Assembly: GCA_900314165.1 (NCBI GenBank)
Contig: OMUE01000231.1
Coordinates: 1 to 14,870 of the forward strand
DNA from: an uncultured Acidaminococcus sp.
Lineage (GTDB): Bacteria; Bacillota_C; Negativicutes; Acidaminococcales; Acidaminococcaceae
Reading direction: 5' to 3'
DNA length: 14,870 nt
Below the pieces are notes generated by a model. The model was given only the letters and a program-made list of their open reading frames with translations, did not search any database and was not told where the DNA came from. The position numbers and the translations under genes are program-made. This document shows positions 1-5,799 of the stretch, in pieces (the first letter of the stretch is position 1; each line of letters opens with the position of its first letter).

Positions 1-219
1 ATGAACCAGCCTCCTCAGGAAAAGGGCAAACGGCTGAAAATCCTGTACACCACCCAGGTGAAGGTGAAACCGCCTACCTTTGTCATTTTCTGCAACGAAC
101 CGGAAATTATGCACTTCTCTTACCAACGGTATCTGGAGAACAAGCTGCGGGAAGCATTCGGATTCCAGGGCACGCCCATCAATCTGATTGTCCGTGGCAA
201 GAACGAAGAAGATCAATAA
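1..219 (+). CDS. der: GTPase Der (EngA), C-terminal fragment, cut by the window edge
   Basis: Der is a tandem-GTPase-domain protein needed for maturation of the 50S ribosomal subunit. Only the last 72 residues are present. They match the end of the C-terminal KH-like domain: the run [20 protein letters not shown], then a [18 protein letters not shown] segment, then [11 protein letters not shown] before a short charged tail. These are the usual closing motifs of the family, and the frame ends at TAA 217-219. The ATG at position 1 is an internal methionine of the KH-like domain, so the real start and both G domains lie upstream of the window. plsY follows after 12 bp, so the two genes are probably co-transcribed. 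Family identity is recognised from the motifs; nothing can be said of the missing part. Confidence 0.93.
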   Translation: MNQPPQEKGKRLKILYTTQVKVKPPTFVIFCNEPEIMHFSYQRYLENKLREAFGFQGTPINLIVRGKNEEDQ

Positions 220-231
220 GAAGGGGATAGC

Positions 232-855
232 ATGGCGTACATTCTTGGAGCGGTAATAGGGTATTTGCTGGGGTCCATTCCCACTGGCCTTGTGCTGGTA
301 AAGCTGGTGTGCGGCATTGATATCCGTGAATATGGCAGCCACAATATCGGAGCTACGAACGTCTTCCGTACGGTAGGCGCCCGTATGGCTTCTTTTGTGC
401 TGTTGGGAGATCTGGGTAAGGGCGTTCTGGCGCTGTACCTGGTGAACCATTTTGTGTCCCCGGATCTGGGGGTCCTGTTATTGACGGCGGCTGCTTCTCT
501 GGCAGGGCACAGCTTTTCCTGCTTCCTCCATTTCAAGGGAGGCAAGGGTGTGGCCACGGGTCTGGGCATCATCCTGTATCTGATGCCGGAAGTGTCCGTC
601 TTCGCCCTGACCGTATGGATGGCCATCGTGTTTGTGACCCGGTATGTGTCCCTGGGCTCCATTGTGGCGGCTTTCCTGGCACCCTTCTGTGCCTGGTATC
701 TGGACTATGACTGGCGTCTGGTGGTGTTTATCGCCATTTGTGCCATTGTGGTCATCGTCCGCCATTATGACAATATCATCCGCCTGAAGAACGGGACGGA
801 AAATAAAATTAAACAAGGTCATCTGTCGAAAAAAGCAAGTGGACCAAAGGAGTAG
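232..855 (+). CDS. plsY: Glycerol-3-phosphate acyltransferase PlsY
   Basis: PlsY is an integral membrane enzyme that transfers an acyl group from acyl-phosphate to the sn-1 position of glycerol-3-phosphate, the first acylation step in phosphatidic acid synthesis. The 207-residue length is normal. The family motifs are visible in order: GSIPTG (residues 14-19), NIGATNVFRTVG (38-49), the GHSF...FKGGKGVATGLG block (92-112) and, near the C terminus, a RHYDNIIRLKNGTENK run that corresponds to the usual HR-NI-RL-GTE motif. Several hydrophobic membrane segments separate these loops. An AAGGGG ribosome site at 221-226 precedes the ATG. The last codons contain the ribosome site of gpsA, so translation of the two is likely coupled, and the next enzyme supplies its substrate. 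Confidence 0.95.
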   Translation: MAYILGAVIGYLLGSIPTGLVLVKLVCGIDIREYGSHNIGATNVFRTVGARMASFVLLGDLGKGVLALYLVNHFVSPDLGVLLLTAAASLAGHSFSCFLHFKGGKGVATGLGIILYLMPEVSVFALTVWMAIVFVTRYVSLGSIVAAFLAPFCAWYLDYDWRLVVFIAICAIVVIVRHYDNIIRLKNGTENKIKQGHLSKKASGPKE

Positions 856-858
856 CCT

Positions 859-1851
859 ATGAAAGTCTCTGTCATCGGTGCCGGCAGCTGGGGCACGGTG
901 TTGTCCCGGATCCTGGCCGATAATGGGCATGAGGTATGGCTCTGGGCCCGCAGTGAGAAAAAAGCCGTTGAAATCCAGAAGACTCGTTGCAATAAGGATT
1001 ATCTGCCTGGCCTGCAGCTGCCTGATTCTATCCAGGTCACGAATAATCTTCAGCAGGTTGTGGAAGGAGCACGGGTCCTGGTGTTTGTGGTGCCCTCCAA
1101 AGGGATGGCGGCTGTTGCAGCTCAGGCTGCCCAATGGACGGATGCACGGAAGCAGATCCTGTTATCCTGTACGAAGGGCTTTGATCCAAGTACCCACAAG
1201 TGGATGACCCGCATCCTGTCGGAAACATTTCCCAAGGCGGAAGCCGTGGCAGCTCTCAGCGGTCCCAATCTGGCAAAGGAAATCGCCCAAAGACAGCCTG
1301 CAGCCACAGTCATTGCCTGTGATAAGTTGGATAAGGCCCGTTTCCTGCAGAAATGTTTCATGAACAGGTATTTCCGTCCCTATGTGTCCCGGGATGTAAC
1401 AGGGGTGGAATTATGCGGCTGTTGTAAAAACTGTATTGCCTTAGTAGGCGGCATGCTGAATGGCCTTGGTTATGGCGAAAACAGTCAGGCGGGGCTCATT
1501 ACCCGTGGGTTGGCAGAAATGTCACGCCTAGGGGTGAAACTGGGCGCAAAACGGGCCACATTTTTCGGCCTGGCCGGAGTAGGCGACCTGATGGCCACCT
1601 GTACCAGCCCTTTGAGCCGCAACCGTACAGCGGGAAGGGCTCTGGCTCAGGGCAGGACGCTGGACGAAATTTGTAACAGTACATCCATGGTCATAGAAGG
1701 TATTCACGCAGCTCCCGTCATCCGGGAATTGGCGGAAGAGCATCAGGTGGAAATGCCCATTATTGAGCAGCTTTGCCAGGTTTTGTTTCAGAAGAAACAG
1801 GTCCAGGAGGCTATCCGGGATCTGATGAAAAGGTCGGGAAAGAAAGAGTAG
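859..1851 (+). CDS. gpsA: NAD(P)-dependent glycerol-3-phosphate dehydrogenase GpsA
   Basis: GpsA reduces dihydroxyacetone phosphate to sn-glycerol-3-phosphate in the cytoplasm and feeds PlsY, encoded 3 bp upstream. The Rossmann fingerprint GAGSWGT (residues 7-13) opens the protein, SGPNLAKEI lies mid-protein, and the catalytic lysine region with K190 is followed by NSQAGLITRGLAEMSRLG and FGLAGVGDLMATC. The 330-residue length is normal. The ATG at 859 is preceded by AAAGGAG at 846-852, inside the end of plsY. Oddity: the segment around the catalytic lysine reads CGCCKNC (186-192), where E. coli GpsA has GGAVKNV, so four cysteines cluster at the active site. No terminator is evident after the stop; the next gene has its own promoter. 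Confidence 0.95.
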   Translation: MKVSVIGAGSWGTVLSRILADNGHEVWLWARSEKKAVEIQKTRCNKDYLPGLQLPDSIQVTNNLQQVVEGARVLVFVVPSKGMAAVAAQAAQWTDARKQILLSCTKGFDPSTHKWMTRILSETFPKAEAVAALSGPNLAKEIAQRQPAATVIACDKLDKARFLQKCFMNRYFRPYVSRDVTGVELCGCCKNCIALVGGMLNGLGYGENSQAGLITRGLAEMSRLGVKLGAKRATFFGLAGVGDLMATCTSPLSRNRTAGRALAQGRTLDEICNSTSMVIEGIHAAPVIRELAEEHQVEMPIIEQLCQVLFQKKQVQEAIRDLMKRSGKKE

Positions 1852-1868
1852 CGTTCTATACAGTAGTA

Positions 1869-1877
1869 TGCTATAAT
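1869..1877 (+). promoter_or_regulatory. Extended -10 promoter for the ACT-hom-thrB operon
   Basis: TGCTATAAT at 1869-1877 is a perfect TGn extended -10 element with consensus TATAAT. No good TTGACA-like -35 lies 16-18 bp upstream, which is typical of extended -10 promoters. A start near 1884 would leave a leader of about 40 nt before the ATG at 1925, with AAAAGGA (1908-1914) as ribosome site. Inferred from sequence only. Confidence 0.55.
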
Positions 1878-1924
1878 GTCTTTCTGGGAAGGATAAACAT
1901 TCTTTTGAAAAGGATAGATGCAAC

Positions 1925-2377
1925 ATGACAAACGAGAAAAAATCGGAATTTTATTTGGTAAGAGAGGAAATTCTTCCGGAAGCTATCAAAAAGACTATTT
2001 TGGTCAAAGAAATCCTGAAACGGGGCAAATTGAAGACCGTCAATGAGGCTGTTGCTAAAGTAGGACTGAGCCGGAGCGCATACTATAAGTATAAGGATTA
2101 TGTTTTCCCGTTCTACGATGCCAGCAAAGAAAAGGTCATTACGATTTCCCTGCTGCTGGAACACAAGCCCGGTGTGCTTTCCAGCGTGCTGAACACCATT
2201 GCTGCTGACGGCGGCAGCGTCATTACCATTAACCAGGGTGTTCCTCTGCAGGGTGTGGCCAATACGACCATTGCTGTAGAAACAAAGTATCTGAACATCG
2301 ATATGGAAGCTCTTCTGGACAAATTGCGTCTCATTGATGGCGTAAAGCGTCTGGATGTATTAGGACAGGTGGATTAA
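1925..2377 (+). CDS. ACT domain protein of the PheB / UPF0735 family with an HTH-like N terminus
   Basis: This is a 150-residue protein with an ACT domain at about residues 72-147 (VITISLLLEHKPGVLSSVLN, then GGSVITINQ), the small ligand-binding fold used to sense amino acids. Residues 37-60 (TVNEAVAKVGLSRSAYYKYK within it) look like a helix-turn-helix: a GLSRSAYYKYK recognition-helix pattern follows a TVNEAVAK helix. The layout matches the PheB family, whose B. subtilis member sits beside pheA and whose function is not well established. Here it is the first gene of a cluster with hom (12 bp downstream) and thrB, so a role in sensing threonine-pathway or another amino acid is plausible but inferred. 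An AAAAGGA ribosome site precedes the ATG. It could be a transcriptional regulator or an allosteric partner; the sequence alone does not decide. Confidence 0.85.
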   Translation: MTNEKKSEFYLVREEILPEAIKKTILVKEILKRGKLKTVNEAVAKVGLSRSAYYKYKDYVFPFYDASKEKVITISLLLEHKPGVLSSVLNTIAADGGSVITINQGVPLQGVANTTIAVETKYLNIDMEALLDKLRLIDGVKRLDVLGQVD

Positions 2378-2389
2378 GCGAGGTAGCTT

Positions 2390-3688
2390 ATGAAAAAACA
2401 AATCTATGTAGGTCTGCTGGGGGCCGGCACGGTTGGTGGCGGCGTCATCCTGGACCTGAAGAACAAGGCGGATCTGATTACGAAGCGGGTCGGTATGCCC
2501 ATCCGCATTAAGAAAGTATTGGCCCGGACGCCCCAAAAGGTAACGGCGCTGGATACGGGGTTGGAAGTCACCCAAAATATTGACGATATCATCAACGATC
2601 CGACCATCGATATCGTAGTAGAACTCATGGGGCGGGAACATCCTGCCCTGGAATATATGGAAGCCGCCCTGAAGGCCGGCAAGAACGTAGTGACGGCCAA
2701 CAAGGACGTTGTGGCGAAATACGGCCAGATCCTGTTCGACCTGGCTGCGGAAAAACATGTGGACTTCATGTTCGAAGCAGCAGTGGCCGGCGGTATTCCC
2801 ATTATCCATCCTTTGAAGGAATCCCTGGCGGCTAACGATATCCATCTGATCATGGGCATCATCAACGGCACTACGAACTATATGCTGACGAAGATGACCA
2901 ATAACCATATGGACTTTGCGGAAGTGCTGAAGGAAGCTCAGGACAAGGGCTATGCGGAATCCGATCCTACGGCAGACGTAGGTGGTCTGGATGCAGCCCG
3001 GAAGATTGCCATCCTGGCCTCTATTGCTTTCAACTGCCGTGTGGCGCTGGATGATGTGTCCGTGGAGGGGATTGATAAGATTTCCCTGCGGGATATTGAA
3101 TATGCGGATGAACTGGGATATGTGGTGAAGCTGCTGGGCGTGGCTAAACATCTGGGGGACAAAGGCGTCAGCGTCAGCGTCCATCCTACCATGCTGCCCA
3201 AGGATCATCCTCTGGCAACGGTAAACGATGTATTCAACGCTATCTACCTGGAAGGGGATCCCGTTGGCGAGGCCATGTTCTTTGGCCGCGGTGCAGGTCG
3301 GTTCCCGACCGCTAGCGCTGTGTGTGGGGATATCGTGACCACGACCCGTAATATCCTGAACAAGTGCACTGGTATGGTGGGCTGCACCTGCTTTAACGAG
3401 AAGAAGCTGTGCTCTGACAAGGACATCGTCAATCCCTGCTATATCCGTATGCTGGTAGAAGATCGTCCCGGTGTCTGGGCTGCTATTGCATCTGCCTTCG
3501 GTGAAAACCAGGTCAGTTTGAAGACCGTCGTACAGAAACGGTCCCTGGGCAACCTGGCTGAAATCGTAGTGATTACCTATGGCGTTTCCGAATATGCTAT
3601 GAAGAAGGCTAAAGAAGCCCTGTCCAAACTGACAGTGGTAGCCCGGATTTGCAACATAATCCGCGTAGAAGACGATTCTTTGAAATAA
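2390..3688 (+). CDS. hom: Homoserine dehydrogenase with C-terminal ACT domain
   Basis: Hom reduces aspartate semialdehyde to homoserine with NAD(P)H, the branch step toward threonine and methionine. The NAD(P)-binding loop GAGTVGGG lies at residues 11-18. The catalytic domain carries GIINGTTNYML and the GYAESDPTADVGGLDAARK signature. From about residue 350 a C-terminal ACT domain (MLVEDRPGVWAAIASAFGE) provides the usual site for feedback inhibition by threonine. The 432-residue length is that of the monofunctional Gram-positive enzyme. A weak GAGG ribosome site (2380-2383) precedes the ATG, and the 12-bp gap from the ACT protein upstream suggests coupled translation. thrB follows after 16 bp. 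No thrC is found in the window. Confidence 0.96.
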   Translation: MKKQIYVGLLGAGTVGGGVILDLKNKADLITKRVGMPIRIKKVLARTPQKVTALDTGLEVTQNIDDIINDPTIDIVVELMGREHPALEYMEAALKAGKNVVTANKDVVAKYGQILFDLAAEKHVDFMFEAAVAGGIPIIHPLKESLAANDIHLIMGIINGTTNYMLTKMTNNHMDFAEVLKEAQDKGYAESDPTADVGGLDAARKIAILASIAFNCRVALDDVSVEGIDKISLRDIEYADELGYVVKLLGVAKHLGDKGVSVSVHPTMLPKDHPLATVNDVFNAIYLEGDPVGEAMFFGRGAGRFPTASAVCGDIVTTTRNILNKCTGMVGCTCFNEKKLCSDKDIVNPCYIRMLVEDRPGVWAAIASAFGENQVSLKTVVQKRSLGNLAEIVVITYGVSEYAMKKAKEALSKLTVVARICNIIRVEDDSLK

Positions 3689-3704
3689 AGGAGTTTTGAT
3701 AGGC

Positions 3705-4628
3705 ATGGCTGCGAACGGGAATTCTGTGACTATCCAGGTGCCGGCTACGTCCGCTAACTGCGGGCCTGGTTTTGACTGCCTAGGTCTGGCCTGCACATTG
3801 TATAATACGTTTACCTATACTTTGGTTCCAAAGGAACGGGGAATTCATGTGATTTCTCTGGGGCTGGATACTGGCTTTGTACCAACTGGCCGTACGAATC
3901 TGGCCGCTCAGTCTTTCTTCCATTTATGGAATAAGCTGGGCAAAGGCGACGTGGGACTGCAGGTTGTATCCCACATTGAAGTGCCTGTATCCAGAGGTCT
4001 GGGCAGCAGCTCCACTGCTGTCGTGGCTGGACTGATGGCAGCCAATGTGTTGGGTGGCGCCGGCCTCAATAAGCAGCAGCTGGTAACGGAAGCTACAGAA
4101 ATGGAAGGTCATCCAGATAACGTGGCACCGGCCATTTTAGGCGGCATGACGGCCAGTGTCCAGGACAACGGCCAGGTGTACAGCCTGAAGCTGCCCATGG
4201 TGCCCCACTACAAACTGGTGGTACTGGTACCGGATCTGCAACTGCCTACGGCCAAAGCCAGAGCCGCTCTGCCAAAGACCATTGCCCATAAAGATGCTGT
4301 GTACTCGGTAAGCCGGGCAGCACTCCTCATCGGCTCCATGGTAACGGGCCATTATGAATATCTGCCTGCTGCCCTGCAGGACAAGCTGCATCAGCCTTAT
4401 CGGCTGCCTCTTATTCCCGGTGCGGAAGAAGCCTTTGCGGCAGCCCGGGAAGCAGGCGCATATAACGCCGTCATCTCCGGCTCTGGTTCAACCCTCATGG
4501 CCTATGTGCCCATGGATGGAGACGTGGAAAAAGTAGGCCAGGCTATGCAGGAACCCTTTACGAAGCGGAACATCCATTCCGTTTACCACGTACTGAAGAT
4601 CGATGACGAAGGGGCGAAGGTGCTGTAA
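3705..4628 (+). CDS. thrB: Homoserine kinase
   Basis: ThrB phosphorylates homoserine to O-phosphohomoserine using ATP, in the cytoplasm, directly after Hom in the threonine pathway. It is a GHMP-family kinase: an N-terminal PATSANCGPGFDCLGLA block (residues 13-29), the ATP loop PVSRGLGSSSTAVVAG (94-109), EGHPDNVAPAILGG for substrate binding, and a C-terminal AVISGSGSTLMAY motif. Length is 307 residues. I chose ATG 3705 because AAAGGAG (3687-3693) lies 11 nt upstream; an in-frame TTG at 3696 sits only 2 nt from that site. The gene ends the operon; an intrinsic terminator lies at 4805-4840. No threonine synthase gene is in the window. Confidence 0.95.
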   Translation: MAANGNSVTIQVPATSANCGPGFDCLGLACTLYNTFTYTLVPKERGIHVISLGLDTGFVPTGRTNLAAQSFFHLWNKLGKGDVGLQVVSHIEVPVSRGLGSSSTAVVAGLMAANVLGGAGLNKQQLVTEATEMEGHPDNVAPAILGGMTASVQDNGQVYSLKLPMVPHYKLVVLVPDLQLPTAKARAALPKTIAHKDAVYSVSRAALLIGSMVTGHYEYLPAALQDKLHQPYRLPLIPGAEEAFAAAREAGAYNAVISGSGSTLMAYVPMDGDVEKVGQAMQEPFTKRNIHSVYHVLKIDDEGAKVL

Positions 4629-4639
4629 ATACCTGTATA

Positions 4640-4670
4640 AGCGAAGAGCGAAGAGGTAAGAGTGAAGAGG
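4640..4670 (+). repeat. Heptanucleotide tract after thrB (AGNNAAG type)
   Basis: Four consecutive 7-bp units start 11 nt after the thrB stop: AGCGAAG, AGCGAAG, AGGTAAG, AGTGAAG, then AGG. A GC-rich hairpin (CGCC-TGC-GGCG, 4671-4681) follows at once. The same order, heptamers then GC hairpin, is seen after the cupin gene. Since 7 is not a multiple of 3 a coding role is unlikely. Confidence 0.8.
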
Positions 4671-4765
4671 CGCCTGCGGCGGGCAAGGAAGAAATAGGCG
4701 TTAGACGTTAGTGTGCTCCGCACTAATTAGGACAAACCGCAGATAACTTTCATATAGCACTAACT

Positions 4766-4799
4766 CGTAGGGGCGTGCCAACCATAGGGCGGTGCGCCC
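4766..4799 (+). repeat. REP-like hairpin beginning CGTAGGGGCG, copy 1
   Basis: The arms GGGCGTGCC (4771-4779) and GGTGCGCCC (4791-4799) pair over 9 positions with two G-T wobbles around an 11-nt loop. The lead-in CGTAGGGGCG recurs on the minus strand at 11920-11929 beside another hairpin. This looks like a dispersed intergenic palindromic repeat; copy number in the genome is unknown. Confidence 0.6.
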
Positions 4800-4804
4800 G
4801 CTAT

Positions 4805-4840
4805 AAAGGACATTTCTTTTCGAAGGAATGTCCTTTTTTT
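4805..4840 (+). terminator. Intrinsic terminator of the ACT-hom-thrB operon
   Basis: A 14-bp stem (4805-4818 with 4823-4836, one G-T wobble) closes on a TTCG tetraloop, and a run of seven T bases ends at 4840. This is a strong factor-independent terminator on the plus strand, 176 bp after the thrB stop. The long distance fits insertion of repeats between gene and terminator. Confidence 0.85.
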
Positions 4841-4871
4841 GTTGTCGTGACAACATACGGAATTTACGGAA

Positions 4872-4885
4872 TCAAGTATACTTGA
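4872..4885. promoter_or_regulatory. Perfect 14-bp palindrome TCAAGTATACTTGA upstream of the cupin gene
   Basis: The site is fully self-complementary and contains TATACT (4877-4882), a fair -10 hexamer for the cupin gene starting at 4935, although no convincing -35 is found. A second dyad, GTTGTC-GT-GACAAC, lies at 4841-4854. A dimeric repressor overlapping the -10 would fit; this is inference. Confidence 0.35.
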
Positions 4886-4894
4886 CTTAAAGAA

Positions 4895-4929
4895 AGCGAA
4901 GAGAGAAGAGCAAAGAGTAAAGAGGTGAT
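4895..4929 (+). repeat. Heptanucleotide tract leading into the cupin ribosome site
   Basis: Units AGCGAAG, AGAGAAG, AGCAAAG, AGTAAAG (4895-4922) are followed in phase by AGGTGAT (4923-4929), which is the ribosome binding site of the gene at 4935. The tract is a near direct repeat of the one at 4640-4670. Confidence 0.75.
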
Positions 4930-4934
4930 CCAGT

Positions 4935-5579
4935 ATGAATGAAGTGATTGGCAGCGTCTTTTCCATTGCCAAGGACAACGAACCGGTGCCAGGATGCACC
5001 ATTTCTAAAGAGGTATCCTCCGGTATCGTGTATTTTTCCCTGGCAAAGCATACGGATATTTCGGCGGAAATCCATCCCTATGGCAAGCTGCTGCTGGTCC
5101 TGCAGGGCAGCCTGGCAGTCTACGGCGATGGCCCGACCGTGCAGGCAGCAGCTGGAGAAGCCGTGTATGTGCCGGCAAATCGGCTTGTAGGCATGAAATC
5201 GGATGTAGATACTTTTTATACAGAAATACAGATCAAGGAGGAACACACGATGATGAACGAAGTAGTAAAGGCAGGGAAAGTATTCAAACTGGCAGAACTA
5301 GTTCCTTATCGGGACGGCAAGATTGTGAACATGGACGTGCTGCATAATGACAAGATGAAGTTTGTGGTCATGGCTTTTGGTGCCGGCACGGGCCTGTCCG
5401 AACACGCAGCTCCCGGGGATGCCCTGATTTTCGCTCTGGATGGCGAAGCTACCATAGGTTACGAAGGCAAAGACTATCCTATTAAAGCAGGGGAACAATT
5501 CCATTTTGCCAAAGGCGGCCTCCACGCTGTTAAGGCGGACAAAAATTTCAAGATGGCCCTGCTGTTGGTGCTGGAGTAG
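4935..5579 (+). CDS. Two-domain cupin protein
   Basis: This is a 214-residue protein made of two cupin (small beta-barrel) domains, about residues 1-104 and 106-214. Both halves begin MNEV (residues 1-4 and 107-110), followed by VFSIAK or VFKLAELV, so the protein looks like an old tandem duplication. The second domain keeps SEHAAPGDALIFALDGEA (cupin motif 1 with a single His) and GEQFHFAKGGLH (motif 2), so it may bind a metal. The first has lost the motif 2 histidines. Function is unknown; cupins bind sugars, metals or small ligands. AGAGGTGATC (4921-4930) is a near-consensus ribosome site. An internal AAGGAGG with ATG at 5250 is in frame and could yield the second domain alone. No partner gene is evident. 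Confidence 0.85.
   Translation: MNEVIGSVFSIAKDNEPVPGCTISKEVSSGIVYFSLAKHTDISAEIHPYGKLLLVLQGSLAVYGDGPTVQAAAGEAVYVPANRLVGMKSDVDTFYTEIQIKEEHTMMNEVVKAGKVFKLAELVPYRDGKIVNMDVLHNDKMKFVVMAFGAGTGLSEHAAPGDALIFALDGEATIGYEGKDYPIKAGEQFHFAKGGLHAVKADKNFKMALLLVLE
5235..5255 (+). promoter_or_regulatory. Internal ribosome site and in-frame start within the cupin gene
   Basis: AAGGAGG (5235-5241) lies 8 nt before ATGATG (5250-5255), in frame with the cupin gene at codons 106-107. This is a consensus ribosome site at exactly the domain boundary, stronger than many true starts in the window. A product from 5250 would be a 109-residue single cupin. Confidence 0.55.
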
Positions 5580-5581
5580 AC

Positions 5582-5660
5582 TAGGTTAAGTGAAAAGTGA
5601 AGTGGCCGCCCGGCGGGCCCTAATCCCTAACCCTCAAGCCCCTAATCCCTAATTAATTAA
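5582..5660. repeat. Composite element after the cupin gene: sense heptamers, GC hairpin, reverse heptamers
   Basis: AGTGAAA and AGTGAAG (5589-5602) are followed by a GC-rich hairpin (core CCGC-CCG-GCGG, within 5604-5620) and then by a CCCTAAT-type tract (5618-5655) that reads as AGGGATT-like 7-bp units on the minus strand, ending in TTAATTAA. The AGTGAAG-plus-GC-hairpin junction closely resembles 4661-4684. No open reading frame or T-run terminator is seen. Confidence 0.7.
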
Positions 5661-5710
5661 CAATCCGAACATTTCACCTCCTGTACAATTTATTTTTTGG
5701 AAAAATAGTA

Positions 5711-5740
5711 TTGAATTTCCCATCAATTTGATTGTACAAT
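5711..5740 (+). promoter_or_regulatory. Sigma-A-type promoter for the lipoprotein hydrolase
   Basis: TTGAAT (5711-5716), an 18-bp spacer and TACAAT (5735-5740) form a good vegetative promoter. TGTACAAT occurs twice, here (5733-5740) and at 5682-5689. In the leader an 8-bp stem (AATGGAAT 5752-5759 with ATTCCATT 5774-5781) sits just before the AGGAGG ribosome site (5784-5789). Confidence 0.6.
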
Positions 5741-5799
5741 AGGTATAGAAAAATGGAATATTCAAGGTTGGCAATTCCATTACAGGAGGATGATCTGCG

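Larger units (their letters stand above)
4629..4934. other. 306-bp repeat-rich gap between thrB and the cupin gene
   Basis: No coding region is supported here. From left to right it holds a purine-rich heptamer tract (4640-4670), a small GC hairpin CGCC-TGC-GGCG (4671-4681), two GCGTTAG/ACGTTAG heptamers (4698-4711), a small hairpin GTGC-TCC-GCAC (4713-4723), a hairpin beginning CGTAGGGGCG (4766-4799), the hom-thrB terminator (4805-4840), two palindromes (4841-4854 and 4872-4885), and a second heptamer tract (4895-4929) that runs into the ribosome site of the next gene. The two purine tracts are in the same orientation and flank the rest. Confidence 0.7.

Noticed and set aside
213..1134. Long minus-strand frames opposite plsY and gpsA
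   Set aside because: Antisense artefacts of GC-biased third positions; no domains recognised.
3666..3712. Overlap or fusion of hom and thrB through the TTG at 3696
   Set aside because: The TTG is 2 nt from the ribosome site; ATG 3705 is a normal start and the hom stop at 3686-3688 separates the genes.
2360..3796. A 478-codon open frame on the minus strand opposite hom
   Set aside because: It mirrors the hom coding frame, has no recognisable domain or fitting ribosome site, and hom on the plus strand is beyond doubt.
3424..4628. Expectation of thrC next to hom and thrB
   Set aside because: No threonine synthase motifs are found; its absence from this operon is not unusual and it is presumably elsewhere.
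5618..5655. CCCTAA-type tract resembling telomere repeats
   Set aside because: The period is 7 (CCCTAAT with drift) and it sits inside a bacterial intergenic element beside other 7-bp tracts, so a telomere or replicon end is not supported.
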